From Prinia subflava (taxonomy: Eukaryota > Chordata > Aves > Passeriformes > Cisticolidae): 64,000 nucleotides of DNA. Both the position numbers and the translations under genes were made by a program. The stretch covers positions 20,012,162 through 20,076,161 of the forward strand of contig NC_086283.1 of assembly GCF_021018805.1 (NCBI RefSeq), read 5' to 3'. The notes beneath the pieces were generated by a model. It saw only the letters and a program-made list of their open reading frames with translations, ran no database searches and was not told the origin of the DNA. This document shows positions 1 to 13,840 of the stretch, one piece after another. The stretch's first letter is position 1. Each line of letters starts with the position of its first letter.

Positions 1-3000
1 GAATTCCAAAAAAAATAGTCATGGGAGAGTGTAAACTCTTCATTTTTTATTCTTAACACAAGTCATGGGCAAAAAACATAACAATAAACATAGCTCAAGT
101 AGGGTGTCATAAATATTCTGGCAAATCATTTGGGAAGGATACACACTCCAGTTTAGGGAGATTTTAATGAAAAATAATGTACCAAGAGCAATTCCTCTTC
201 TGTAATGAGGGAACTTTCAATTCCCATTGATCTCAGCTCTGGATGTATCACACAAAAATCTTGTGAGTAATGAGATTTAAAGCATTAAGTTTAAGTTGAC
301 ATTTTCCTCCTTAAATTTAGCTGTAACCTGTCACCCTATTTATACACTTCACAAAGCACTGTGCAGCTTTGCATGGGACAATTCCCGGTAGGATATCATA
401 CAAAACTCCATCTTCTAAACACTCTGTCTTACTCAAATCATAAAAAAATTTGCAGTTTTTAAAAATAATTTTGGCCATATTTTTTTCTCAAGCATCCTTC
501 AGTTCCTTTTAGTTTGGGCTAAATTCACCCAAGTTGTGGTAGTTTTTTCCCATTTTGTCATCATCTGGGCTGATTCTCCTACTCCTGTCAGCTATCTTTC
601 AAGCCCTGGTTTCTACAAGATATATTAAAATATGTAATTAAATGCACAGTCTTTTCCTAAGGTGATTTGTGATGGCCATAAAAAATATAGAGAGAAGAGA
701 GTAAAAGGTTTTTTGTCTCACTGGTAAATACTGCAAAGATTTCTATTTTGTTGCTTGCATTTCATTTTTAATAGTTTATTGAAAGGGATGATAGTGAAAC
801 TGTTCTCATTAATCAAGAGTTAGAAGGTGTGGAGTGACTAATCAGAGAAAAATAACAGCTGGAAGCAAATCCCTTCCCACTGCTGGAAGTATAGGGAAAT
901 ACTGAGTACTCTGGAAAAAGACAAAAATACACTCTGTATGAAAGAAACCTGGACAACCTGGGAAATGAGCTTTGCATACACAGTTAAGGCAATCACAAAG
1001 AATCTGGTTGTCTATACTGAACAAATTTCCTCAAGATAGTAGGGGAAAGGAATCCCCTGAGAAAGAGTGAAAATTAGAAACCTTAGGACAGAGTGGGGAA
1101 AGGAATTTCAAGTATATGCACATGAGAATAACATAGAATGAAACAGCAGTGAGATTTGGTGTAGGCTCTTAACTGGTGACTTGTTATTCCAGAAGGAATT
1201 CTGCAGATACAAGAAAATGTCAGAGATCTATGGAAACTGAAGGAAAAAAAAAATCAGGCAGTTTAATAAATTTGTAGTAAACACAGCCATTATAGTAAAA
1301 CTTTAAAGAATTCAAGAAAATATGGGGTATTTCTGTGTAAAATATATAATTTCTGGCACCTTGGACTAGAGATGAGTGAGTTACTTTTAGAGAGAAGCTC
1401 TGCTCTTGAACATCAGTGAAGATAGAGGAATTCAATGCAGAATTAACAATCTCAGACCAAATAAGACCAAATTTAGCATTTTATTTTGGAAATCCATTAG
1501 CCTCAAAGATGCTAATGTACTGAAATCTACACATAAGAACAAAGTTCAAAGCTGTTAGAAACACTGAACTCTGTCAGCAGGTTCTGTTGGTGTTGTAGCA
1601 AAATATGAATTTGCCTAAAACACTTCCAGACGGTCACCCTTGTGACAGGGAAGCCAAAGAATGAAATTAAATGTTTTCAAACATATTCCTGCTGGTTCCA
1701 TCTCTAACTCTTTTTTAACCTGTTGGTAGCACTCATTTACAGAACACATTAGTTGCCATTTCTGAACAGCAAGAATTCTTCTAACTCTAGAGAAAAATAA
1801 TGCAAAATAAGGATTAAAAAATTAACAAGGATATAAATTAGCACAATTTCAGAATTCCATTTTGAACCAGAAACTGATCACTGATGTGCTCTTCTAATGC
1901 TGGATAAATATTGGATTTTTTAACATAAAAAGCGCCCTGCCTTTTGTGTGCTTAAGGACAATTCCACCACAATAGTTGGGGAATATTTCTGAAATACCTT
2001 TAGAGATTCATCAAAATATGTTTTATCTCTACAAAAGCAATTTACAGAGTTACTGAATCAGGTATTTGTATCAGTCACAGATTGTTCCTATCATATTATT
2101 TTCATCAAGAACCTTGACAGAGTTCTTACAGACCTTTTAGAGGAGTCATTCAAAAACAAAATTTCCATGAGGTGTGATGATTACAGCAACGCTAACAACC
2201 TCATCAGTCTTTATTGTAACTTCTCATAAACTCATTGAGTTGGTTGAGTTACTCAATATTGAAATCAGGGTCACTTTAAAAAGTAAGATCTGTTTTCACA
2301 GAGCTGTGCCATCTGGCAAAGCACTATTGATAGCTGTGAACAAAGGTTTGCACTGCTGCAATATATCAGGTGATTGCTTGGCTACACCTGGTTAATATAA
2401 CAGAACATCCTGCAGAACCCACAGGCTCCCCAGAGCTCAGAACTGCACTTCTGCATCGTTGGTGCAGATTTCACAGGCAACAGGAGAAACGACCCCCTTT
2501 GTTCATACAGGCTGGGAATTTCAGTTCTCATTAAAGTGCAACTCTGATTTTTGCTTCTGTGAGTTTAGGACCTGAGGTTTTATGTGTGTGCTCTTCCTCC
2601 ACTCCTGCCCATGGAATAAAATGTGTGCTGAAGTCCAGAGATTTAATCTCTGTCACATCAGATGGCAACCTTAGCTGGCTCTCTGATATGCACAGAGCCA
2701 GGATCTGCCTTTAATAGCACCCAGGAGTTGGGAAATTAATCTAAGCTGATGAAGTGTGTCTCCTCAGTGCATAAATCAGCCGGAATAATGGAACTGATAT
2801 GGAAGGAGGGTGTGGAGAAAGAGAAGTTTGAAATGAGCCACAGCTGAGGAACCCCCTAATGGATTGGTCCTTAAGTAACTGTGGGAGTCAGTTCTGACTG
2901 CTTGATTTCCTCATACTTCTGTAATTTTTTATTTAAAAATAGTAAACATATACTGAAGTATAAGGTTGTTTTCATCCTTGCTTTCCTTGTTTGTAACATG

Positions 3001-3473
3001 CATATTTATATATATCTTTCTACTATTTCAGTGTTTTGAATCATACCCATCCTGACTTGCAGCTTTGGTATAATTTGACGTGATCTTAGAAAAACTGGAA
3101 GGATTCAAATTATTAATAGGAAAACGAAGACTAAACTCTTTAGCAATCAAAGAAATTGAGTACAAATTATGCAACACATCATTCTCAGTAATTTACACAA
3201 ACCTGGCTAAATCAGAATCATAACACTCTTCCTAAAAGAAGTTTAGAAAATTTAGTCCACTTGTATTATTACTGCAAGGAGTTTTCATAAAAAACAGAGA
3301 TTGCAGAAAACACGTCAGTTTTTTATTGTGTTTTGATGCTTTAAATAGTTAATGCCTTCCAGCAAATTTACTGTACTACCAAGGCTGGATAATTTGGATA
3401 ATTTTCTAATTCAAGCAATCATTAGGTGTTTATTAGTAAAAAGTCATTATTGCTAAGTATTACTTTAAGAATG
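1..3473. other. AT-rich non-coding sequence, nothing recognised
   Basis: Both strands are broken by stop codons in every frame, and the longest open frames are about 60-75 codons with no recognisable motif. No transposon end, RNA gene or splice-flanked exon stood out. The window begins with GAATTC, an EcoRI site; this could mark a clone end but could also be chance. Confidence 0.6.
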
Positions 3474-3500
3474 AATGACCACATAGGATATGTGGTCATT
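3474..3500. repeat. perfect 11-bp inverted repeat (hairpin)
   Basis: The arm AATGACCACAT (3474-3484) is followed by a 5-base spacer and its exact reverse complement ATGTGGTCATT (3490-3500). The sequence could form a short stem-loop or cruciform. No flanking direct repeat or transposase remnant was seen, so it is not called a MITE. Confidence 0.75.
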
Positions 3501-4832
3501 TAATAAGTGTAAAATTTGAGACTACTTTATTCCCCATAGACAAAAATTGGTATTTTCTCTGTGGCTCACAATGAGTTTAATGGATACAGAGAGAAGACAG
3601 TGTGCAATAAAGTATGAAGCAAGAAATTAAATGCAAAAAAACAATAAAATTTCTCCTCAGTTATTAGAGTTTCAAGCTTCCAAATAGTATGGCATGCTGA
3701 ATTTATATTATAAGAACAGTTAAGGGAGCAAGGTTCTTCAAATTCACCCTAAATCTGGGGTGTTAAACACATGTATTCATGATTTTCATAATATTTAAAT
3801 AGGATATATTTGGTTTTTTATGTAGTGAGTTAGAAAGCACTTTAAGAGCTGTGGTCTCTCTCAGCTTTAACAAATAAATACTTCTCCTTTGATCTGAGGA
3901 TCTGCAAGCACTAAAGAGCTGGAAACAAGAGTTTATTAGGATCTAGGAATTAAGAAATAAGATTATGGTTTGAAAGCAATGTGAATTTATCAAGATGAAA
4001 TATTTTGCCAGGGGAGTCAAGAAAAGGAAGGTGTGATGGCTGACTTTGGACAGCTGCCAGTCTTCCTCCCCAACAGGACAAGGGGAGAAAAGGAAAAAAA
4101 CAGAATCTCATGGGCTGAGACAAAGGCAGGGCTTTTATTTATTGATATATATTTATCAATTGCCATCACAGGCAGAATAGGCTCCATGGGATGCAGGCAA
4201 ATAACTGCTCATCTGCACTCTCTCCATGGGCTCCAGTTGAATCTCTGCTCCAAAAAAAGGAAATAAATTTTAAATTCTTCTCTTATAATATCCCCTGGAC
4301 CAGCGTCTGTCATGCTGAAATGACTTGAAGAAGTTCAGTCTGTGAAAAGGCATAAAGTGCAAAATGGTTTCAAAATGACCTAAACTTTTCCCTACTTAAA
4401 AGTCATTGTGCATTTTCCATTCCAATTCAGATGTCCCACATCCAAAATAGTCAAGCCACTGGCAGGTTTTCCTGTAGAACATTAATAAAAGCTAGGCTGA
4501 TAATCAGAAACAATAATTTACAGAGAGCATAAGAGGGAGAAGTGGGCAAATACAGCACCATAATATCTGTTTGAAATGCGAGATGAAAGGGGAAGTGTTC
4601 CATCCACTGGAACTTCCCTCCATCTCTGCAGCCTTTGTAGTAGAGATTTCTCCAACTATAAAATGAAGCAAAAGAAGTTGTAGGTTATCACGCTTCATCA
4701 CTTCTTCTTTAATCTCCATATAAAGGTGATTAATTTCAAACTCTTTCAACTATAGAGCATTCACCATGCAGGCAAGTAGAAAATCAAGACCATCTTGAGA
4801 AGCAGCTTCTTACATATTGCAGAACTTTACTC
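3501..4832. other. AT-rich non-coding sequence, nothing recognised
   Basis: Only short open frames lie here (up to about 81 codons), without known domains. No repeat family was recognised. Confidence 0.55.
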
Positions 4833-4850
4833 TTTTTTTTTTTTTTTTTT
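4833..4850. repeat. poly-T tract (18 T)
   Basis: This is an uninterrupted run of 18 T. It may be the reverse-complemented tail of an old retrocopy or simply replication slippage; no target-site duplication was identified. Confidence 0.9.
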
Positions 4851-6020
4851 CCCTATAGGTTTGCAGCAAAATCAGCCAAATGACATTAGCTATGCTTTAA
4901 ATTTCAATTTCCACACTTCTTTCGTTCTGTATCTCGCTCTTTTTTTCATCTCACCACCTAACTTCCTCAGATTTCAAGTGTAACGAATCTCAAACTCTGT
5001 GCATAAAGGAAAAGAGGAAAAAGAGGAAACTATCAGGAACCTATGAATTTGTGCTTGGCAGGTTCAGAAAGTTTTCTGGGGTTTGATGATATCCAGCCAT
5101 TTGTACAGTTATTACTGATTTTGGTACCCTGTACAATCTTTCTAGTTGTCCATCAATAGCTGCTGACCCTGGAGGATTCAGCAGCAGAAGTGGAGAAAAA
5201 TCACAAACCCTACAAATTGATAACAGGTACAGGTTCTGCTTTCTCAAAAGGATTTGTAAAATTGTTGCCACCACCAGGGCTCAAAGTGCTTTCACTCCAC
5301 AGAGCTGGAGTCAGATGATACCATTTGTATTTCTGTTTAATTTTAGTCCAAACGGTTGGCATAAATCTCATGGACTTTGTTTAGTGTCTCTGGGCTGAGA
5401 CAGGCTTATTTTCTGCTAAGAATGACCTTGAAGCTTCAGTCTGTTCTAAAGGATGATAGTGGTTACCAAGGAAAGAGGATGTTTAGCATCTCTATGGTGC
5501 ACAAAAGTACTGTTTATTTATAAAAAAAGAATTGGAAACTTTTCTGGACACTAAGGCTTTCCTTTCCCTTGACAACTTTCTCCAAGATGTTATATTTGAA
5601 AGTCAGAAATTGCATTCTTTCATATCTATATCCATTTATTTTAACCTGAAACATCTTTTTATTTTCATCTTAAAGTAGAGAGACCCAACCTCCAAAAAAT
5701 TTGGCTTCACAATTTCACTAGAATGTTTTTCCACAGTGATAGATGAAGGAAGCACAGCTTGTAGTCTGGGTAATCAAATATTGTATTTTTCTACCCTATG
5801 AGTTCTGTATACACGCTTGAAGTTTATAATCAGTAAGCAGTACCCAAAATCTTTTTACAATTACACCATTTTAAATATAGTCTCAATTTAATGCCAGATC
5901 TTTTGTAGATTAATGTTGGGTTATTTATATTTTGCACAACTTGATATTAAATACTAATGAAAAAAGCATGAAATTATTTCAGTTGTGATAGAAAAGTTTG
6001 GTGGTTGTATTTATGGAGGA
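4851..6020. other. non-coding sequence, nothing recognised
   Basis: No repeat-family match or coding signal was seen in this stretch. Confidence 0.5.
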
Positions 6021-6127
6021 CATATATATATGAATGAATATATATGAATATATATGTGACTATAATATATATTATATATTTATATATAATTATGAATATA
6101 AAAATTACATATTTTAATATATTAATT
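6021..6127. repeat. AT-rich low-complexity / degenerate (TA)n block
   Basis: About 105 bases are almost entirely A and T, with TATATA runs interrupted by GAATGAATA units. This is a degenerate dinucleotide microsatellite with no coding content. Confidence 0.85.
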
Positions 6128-8252
6128 AGGAATCAAAATAGCAGAAACCCTGTTTTTACTGTAAATAATCTGATCTGATGTGTAGTTTATATGGAATTGT
6201 GATGCCATTTGTGCACAGTAAGATCCCTTTAAAATGAGTTACACCAACCCTTAACTGTGAGACATCAGATTTGCTTTATAAGGTTCAGGGAGAATAAAGG
6301 GGTTTTTTTTTCCTCTAGGAATCACCTGAATGAAGAGGTTTTACATGTTGTATTTTCTGTTCCCTTTGTTACCAAAGATCTGCTTGGATACTTCTGCAAA
6401 TTTAGGGAGCATAACATAAATTTGCAATCTTTTTTTGGACCAGAAGAACATCATAAAAATGATCTCACTTTGTTTCATTACAACACCTGCTTGCAATAAG
6501 ATGGGATCTTATCTATTTCTGTAATAAAATGCCATGGAAGAGCCATGCTCTTAATTATCCTGCTAAATAATGGGACACATTTAAAGCCTTTCCACTCCAT
6601 CTCCCAGCACTCATTAGTGTCACTTATGAATTATTTGTCTGCCAGTTTTTTCTTTTTTACCAAAAAATAGAGTTAAATGCATATTCTGATATAAAACAAA
6701 TGCATAATTAATAGTCTCTCCTGTTTCAGAAATTAATAACAGAAGAAATACCAAGTGTTTCGCTGAAAGCTGATCCACTGAGAAGTAACCAAGCTACCAA
6801 TATTTCAGTGTTTCTTATTGTTAAGGAAAAAAAGTACCTTGACACAGCAGTTTTAATAGATTAAACAATAACAATTAGAGAATGGTTCCATAAAGCTTCT
6901 TGTTCACCTGACAGGTTGAACAAATGAGGTATTTTTTAGTTATGACAGATTTGCATGTACTCTGTCTGAGAGCTGATATGGACTGAATTCCTTATTGTGG
7001 AAATGCAGGATAGGGGAATATTGTAGTCATTAGTCTGAATTCTTAAACCTGTAGTGGTTTAATGGTTTCAACAGGGGGAGTTGAAACCACTAAATATTTT
7101 CCTACTAAATGGTTTTTATTTTGCAGTAACCTATGAAACATCCAAAAAGTCCTTTGGAGGTTTTTTCAGTACTAAATATGAGTTGGGAATGAGTGGTTAA
7201 AATTTTATAGATAGAATGTTGGTATCAATAAAAAGTTTATAAATTGACAATAGAGAATAAATAATTAGAAGATCCTGAAATAAAAATATAAATCAATTTA
7301 GTTAGCACACTTGAACTGTCTTATGGTATCTGGTAAGGGGAAATTATTAAATGGAATTCTGTTAAAGAAAATATTTAATTCCCTTTAGTATCTGCTTTCA
7401 GTATTAAGATTTGCTTAATAAAAACTGCCTACAGTGGGTTGTTTAACCAAGTGTTGTAATTGCCTGGCTGTGTGCATTTCTTTAGAGCAGGAAGAGATTT
7501 GAGGTATTTATTCCTTCAGAAAGCAGGAAGTGTGGAATTGCCGTAGAAATGGCTTTGACTTGCTCCCAGGTACGGGAGTTGCTGTCCTGTCCAGAGGGGA
7601 AAGGAGCAGGAGCTTTGTCTGATCAGGAGCCAGTGTTTGCTCAGAGAACTCTAAAATTATTCCTCTGCCATCTCAATGAAGGGCAGAAACTGTTCCCAGA
7701 GTGAGTGGAGCCACTGGATCCCAGCACAAATCTGGGAAACAAACCCCGTGGAAGCTGATGAGAGTTCACCTGGGAAAAAGCCTCCACAAGCCCAGGTGTC
7801 CCTGAGCTCGTGTTGGCTGTGAAGGGGCTAAAGAAAGTTCAAAATAATCATTCAAAAGAAGATGAAATGTGTTGTCACCACTTAATCCCAATACATGTGA
7901 CCCCGTTGGAGCTTTGCAAAACAGTGATAAAACCAAGAGAGAACACTCATCCGAAAGCACAGATTCCATTCTGCTGGGGCCCTGTGGCATTTCAGCTCTG
8001 CTCAGGATAGAAATGTTGAGGAGTACAGGCTTTGCATCCCATAATCTTTGCTCTGGAGGAGAGGAGGAAGAAATTTAAAGAGACTCCCCTGGTTAATCTA
8101 AATCAAGAGCATGGCGATCCTGGGATAAATTAATTAATTAGCGATGGCAGTGATAGGAAAGGAGAGTGGGGAAAGAATAACTGTGTCCTCCTGGATTAGC
8201 ATAAATGGGAATCTTTAGCTAATCAGTGACCCTATTAGCATAGAGTAATCGG
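6128..8252. other. non-coding sequence, nothing recognised
   Basis: The first part is AT-rich. From about 7540 to 8080 the base composition is less AT-rich but still carries only overlapping short frames with no recognised domain. A short hairpin lies at 7063-7089 and is listed separately. Confidence 0.5.
7063..7089. repeat. perfect 10-bp inverted repeat (hairpin)
   Basis: TGGTTTCAAC (7063-7072) pairs with GTTGAAACCA (7080-7089) across a 7-base G-rich spacer. The motif TAGTGGTTT just upstream (7052-7060) also pairs in part with the right flank, giving an alternative register. Confidence 0.7.
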
Positions 8253-8345
8253 AGAATTAGTAGAATTAAATAGAATTAAATTTGGGAAAGACCTCTTAGA
8301 CCATTGAGTCCAGCTGTTAGTGCAGCACCCCTGTGGCTGACCTGG
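8253..8345 (-). mobile_element. CR1 LINE 3'-end fragment, antisense
   Basis: The left end carries two copies of a TAGAATTAAA-like unit, which matches the degenerate short repeat that terminates CR1 elements. It is followed by a segment reading like the reverse complement of the CR1 3' untranslated region (GGGAAAGACCTCTTAGACCA, then GAGTCCAGCTGTTA). CR1 copies are usually 5'-truncated, and this one keeps only the last hundred or so bases. No reverse-transcriptase reading frame remains. The right boundary is approximate because similarity fades after about 8330. Confidence 0.75.
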
Positions 8346-9008
8346 CTGGCAGGTCCTGATTTCTGCATCCCCTTTTTGTCCCACATCGGTGAGGGACAGG
8401 CCCTGCCAGGGCAGCAGCCCCCTGTGCCCCCCTGAGCACGTTTATTGAACAATAATGCCCTCACCATGGGGAATGGGACTGACAGGACACCAAAACAGAT
8501 CATTCCATTCCTCAAGAGAAGGATGTTTAGGGAGCGTCAAATTGTAGGCTGTTCACTTCCTTGCTGTGGTTTAAACATAAGGAAAAAGTAGCAGTCTTTG
8601 CACCAGTTGCTGCAAAATTCAATTTCCTTTAAGTGCTCTAAGGGCTCTGTTGCATAATACAATTTCTCTGATTTTAGTCTGTGTAAACCATAGATTTGTG
8701 TTTTACAGAAGCCAGAGAGCCTTGTATAAGAACGTTGGGTTTGTTTTTGGTTTTGTTTTTATTTTTGTTTTTTAACCCAAACAATGGACACGAAAGGAGT
8801 TTGAAAAGCAAGAGAGGAAACGGCACAGAAGAGAGAATGGAGAGAAATAAGGACGAGCAATAAATGATGGAATTGCCAGAGGGTGATTGGCCTTTAAGAA
8901 TTAATGACTTTTTCTTCATCTCTGGTCATTCAGCCTTCTTCCAAAGGTGAGAAAAAATAATCCTTCATGACATGCTAAATCAGTGCTGGTGAGAGGAAAA
9001 TGGGAACC
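8346..9008. other. non-coding sequence, nothing recognised
   Basis: A moderately GC-rich part (8346-8470) abuts the CR1 tail and may be eroded element body, but I cannot confirm it. The rest is AT-rich without signal. Confidence 0.45.
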
Positions 9009-9176
<168 letters not shown>

Positions 9177-10160
9177 GGAGGTTTGAATTTTACAGACAGA
9201 AAGCAAAGTAGTGTCCAAAAGAGTACAAAGCAAAAATGCAGAGTTGGAAGGCACAATCCCAGGATGAAATTTGACAAGTAGAGCCACAGATCTCAGAAGC
9301 AGAGCTGTGTGACATGCCCATCATCTTCCTTTGCCTGCCTCTCCCCACAAGGATGTGACACAGGCTTGGAGAATCTCTGCACAGCCAGAATTGAAAGGAA
9401 AAGAGATGAGACCGTACAAAACAAGCAACTTTTTCAACGTGCTCAATAGGCCTAAATGCACAGGTTTCCTGTGAGAATGAAATGACTTTGGATCTATTTT
9501 TGACTTTTTGTTATTTTATACAGGGGTATTCAGGAGAAGCCAAAGACAATTTAACTGCACAGGGCCAAATGTGGGGTGAGGAGGAAGTAAACATAGAAAT
9601 TCTCAGTTTTCTGGAAAATACAAGTAACTGTATTCTAGAACGAATGCAGTAGAATTCCATTGATGTTGTTTATGGGCTGTTCCTGACGTATTTTCATGGC
9701 TCTCCTTGGGTTCTTGCACCTGCATTTTTGGTTTGCAGTTTATATCTACGTTGATAAACCAATCTGCCAGGCTGGGTTCAGCCAACTGGAACTCACTGCC
9801 TGCTCTGTGGTGACCTGCACCAACAAGAAGCCTGAAAAAAACCCCCATATGAACAATTTGGTGAATTAGCACAGGCCAGAGGTTGATCCTAAAAAGCATT
9901 TTGAATATTATCATGCATAGGGGAGTGGGAGGAGAAAGACTTTTATGAACAAGCCATGCCACTTGACCTGAAGGCTGGCCAGCTTTTCCTGGCACTGGGT
10001 AATTTACAGGAACAGACAACACAGAGGAGATCTCCTGAAGACTCTGAAAGCTCATTAATTATACTCAGCATAACTAATATTGAACAACAAAGTGAGCAAT
10101 GCTGTTAGTCTAAAACAGGGGAGATGATTTCACATCGCTTTAGTTCAAGGAAATATCTAA

Positions 10161-10203
10161 TTTTTTTTTTTTTTCTTTTTCTTTTTCTTTTCTTTTTTTT
10201 CTT
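10161..10203. repeat. polypyrimidine (T-rich) tract
   Basis: Runs of T are broken by single C residues in a CTTTTT rhythm. This is low-complexity sequence. Confidence 0.9.
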
Positions 10204-13200
10204 CATATGGGGGTTGAGATAGTGACCTAGACTAAGCAATAAATTCCTGACCTTGGTCTCCTGAATTAGTTCTGGGAAATTCAGTGATGCAAGCTGGTGT
10301 AATACTGACAAATGTAAGATTAGAATCAGGTTATGAATTCTTATAATTATCACTTGTCTACATACTGAAAGTAAGATAACTGCAACTAATTAGGGGTATG
10401 AAAGAAAAGAAAGATAAGTGTGTACAAACATCACAGCAGAGATTAAAAGTCTATTTATATGCTGTTATTTTTATGGTGGAACGTCTATACAAAACATAAA
10501 CGTAAAGCTTTTTCTTGTAAACAGCAGATCTGCCCTGATTATGAATCTAAAAAGATACAGTAAATAAAGGCAATCAGAAAACATAATGCCATAGCCTTGG
10601 AGACTCAAATTGATAGAGCAACAGAGTGGAGAAGCATTTGTGTGTTATTAGAATGTAGCCCTCAGCCTTGTGCTCTCAGATTGGTAATTTAGTGAAGCAC
10701 TAATCTTTGAAAGAGGATATGATGTGGAATTGCTTAAGAAATTGATTTAGATGCTTTAATATCTCCAGTGATCTAGTAACAGGTATGCCTAATGAAACAA
10801 ATTGTTATGTGAATTCAGAAATACAGTTTTGAGGTTGTTTTTTTTCCTTTGATGCCAAGTCATTATTTTAATGAGACAAATAAACTCACAAACACAACAA
10901 AATCTTTTCACCTTAAAGCAATAAAAACAGAAATACTGAAAACACTTGAGGAGTGATTTTTCTCTCATGCAAATGAGAAGCACACATCCGAAATTGGCCC
11001 TGGATGCATTAAATAATCCTTGCAATATTTATATATGTATTAATAATACAGAGTCTAATATTGATATGTGAGGAAGTAACACCATCAATGCCAATGAAAT
11101 AAATTGTACAAAAATTGGAGTAAAATGAATAAAAAATGAGGCCCCAGCTTGCTAATTATGCAACACATGAAAGCTATAAATAAATATGGATCAATGGAAA
11201 CATCAATTAAATGGCACTACGAAATGCACAAGGGCTAAAATGTGAGAATTATCTGTGCCTGACGCTTCAGCTTCAGAGTTTAGGGTATGCTCCAGCACTG
11301 GAACTATGTTGCTTTCTGAAAGAACGAAGAAGTAATTAATAAAATGTTCAATTTGACTAATAAGTAGGCCAAGAATGAACTACAGCACTGTAATCTGAAA
11401 GGCAGAAGTGAAAACAGAACTGCATAAATATAAAAAGATTGGGATTAGGGGAAAAAAACCCAAACTGATTAAGAATAGAGATATAAGAACAGTATTGACT
11501 GTATTGTACCTACAGCCTAAGTCAGAAATAAGCAAACTAAATATTACAATCACGGGCTTGGAAGCCTCTAAATAATTTTTCTTCTACCTGTTCCTGTGGA
11601 ATTTATCTCCCTCTTTAAATATTCTTATTCTACTCTAAGTCTCTTAAATTGGAAAACCATTACAAACCTTTCTTAGTTTTAAAACAAAAGCAAAGTGCAT
11701 TGAACTGCCAAGTCTTAGGTAGATAAGTTTCAAATTGCCAGAGTGTGATTTTCACTGCTGCTCCAATAGCCAAAGTGACAGTGCAGGACTAAAAGAAATG
11801 AGTTTTTGACAGCAGTTGGTTTTAGCTAAAAAAATCAGCTACAAGAAAAGTGATAACTGCATTATGTGATACAGATCTGTCAGGTGTCCCAGGACGTACA
11901 AAAACTGCTGCTATGGTCCAGTTTGACCATTAAATTCCTCACCAATTGTACCATTTTCCATAATATTTTTAATACTCTGCACTATGCACCTGACTTAAGC
12001 AGCAGGAATGAGGCTTTGGGGATTTTGTTCGGTGAGTGAGGACTTTGCCTCACTCATCTCGGGCATGTATATAGTCCAAAAATTAGCCTTGAATAATTTA
12101 TCCAAGTATCATATCAGAGTTAGCTATTTATTTTCTGCTGGTCCTGTATTATTTGATTTCCAGCCAAGTGTAAGTGGCCAGCTGTAACACATTTTCAGAA
12201 TGAGGCACTTAATGAACATGTTTAGTGTTAATACAGTTATTTATGTGTTATCTCTCACTGTTTTATTGCAGATGATAGGAAAATAGCACTGTATATTGTT
12301 GAAAGGGGGTAACTGGGACATGGTTTTATGTTTCTAGAAAACAATATTAAATTCAGCAAGTGGGAGCTCCTGGTTTAGAAAAATGAACTCTATGTGAAGT
12401 ACAGAAAAACTGAAGGGAAAAAAAGGCTGACTATTAAAGCTTCAAAGAGATATCAAGTACAGTTTGATGTCAGATGTACAAAATTATACACAACAAAATA
12501 TCAACAAATAAAAGCAAAAGGCAATAAAAAGAAAATTCTGCAAGTCTGCTTGTTTATTTATTTCACATTTAGAATATATACATCAACTCGCCCAAGATAC
12601 TGCAAAATAAAACATTAAGAACATCTGAATGCAAAACGAGAATAATCAACATCTTTAATTTCAAAGTGCTATATTATGTGTAAACAAAAGCATACGAATG
12701 TGACTATAAAAAGGATAATTCACTTATAGATGGAAATGTCTCCATTTTGTACGGTGAAGACTCTTCTTGCTGCATTACCATGGTGAGAGTCTAAGAATTG
12801 AGCAGCCAAATTCACCTTGCTTTACTCAAGTGAGCAGATCTCTTTAAAAATCAAACATAAAAAGCTCAAAACACCTTCGAAGCCATCAAAAGTATAAATT
12901 ACATTTGAAAATATAAGCAACTACCTGTTAGCTTTCCATTAGACTACAGTCAAAATAATTTCTATGCTGATACACTTTCTGTTCAAGTTGTTAAAACAAC
13001 TTCTAAAAATCATATAAATCCACTCTTGGGGTTGTTTTGCTGGGTGTTTTGTCCAGGAGCTCAGCCTGGGGATGGGAACAGCCCCTGCATGCTGTGTCTG
13101 ATGGTGTCAGCTCACACTGAGATCAGATTCATGCTCTGTGGCCTGTTAGACCCATTTCCAGCTCAGGGTGTGCAGGAAATGCATCATTTACCTGCAGTGT

Positions 13201-13566
13201 GCTCTGTGATTACATCCTGCACAATTCATTTCACAATTTGTGATGGGCACAACTCATCTGGAGCCTTCTTTTGAATCTTACAAAAAGCAAACAGAGGAAG
13301 GACATGGTTTGGGAAATGGAAAAGATGAGAAGAGGGCTAGAAGGGCTGTGGATCACAGGGGTAACAAAACTGAAAGTAGGCTTGGCTTTGGAGACATAGA
13401 TCAGAGAATATCGAGAGCCACCAGAGGAAATGAGAACATTTGGGTCTCTAGAAGACTCATTTCACTGTGATTTAGGGAGGTGATAATATTTGTTGACATC
13501 ATGTGGTTGCTTTCATCTTGCAATTGTTTCAATTGAGATGTTGCAGTGATCTTCTAAATTAAAAGC

Positions 13567-13587
13567 TTTTTTTTTTTTTTTTTTTTT
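13567..13587. repeat. poly-T tract (21 T)
   Basis: An uninterrupted T run of 21 bases with no associated element recognised. Confidence 0.9.
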
Positions 13588-13840
13588 GTGAAGCAAGAGA
13601 AAATTTAATCAATATAGATTAATTTAGAGCAGCTGCTATTCGCTAAGTAGGAACTGTTTCATCTCTGAAGAATTTTAAATCCAGCTTTTATAATGTAACC
13701 TGCAGTACATCTGAATATATTCCCCTGGTCTCAGCAGTGTTGTAATTCTGCTAAGCCGAATGAAATTTATCTCATTACAGACAATGCATTGTAGATCTTC
13801 GCTTGTTTATTTCTCAGAAGCTACTTTTTTTTTTTTTTCC

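Noticed and set aside
3474..3500. MITE-like element
   Set aside because: Perfect inverted arms but no terminal duplication of a target site and only 27 bases in total.
9603..10055. 150-codon minus-strand frame
   Set aside because: No known domain, no consensus splice or promoter context. A frame of this length can occur by chance in 64 kb read in six frames.
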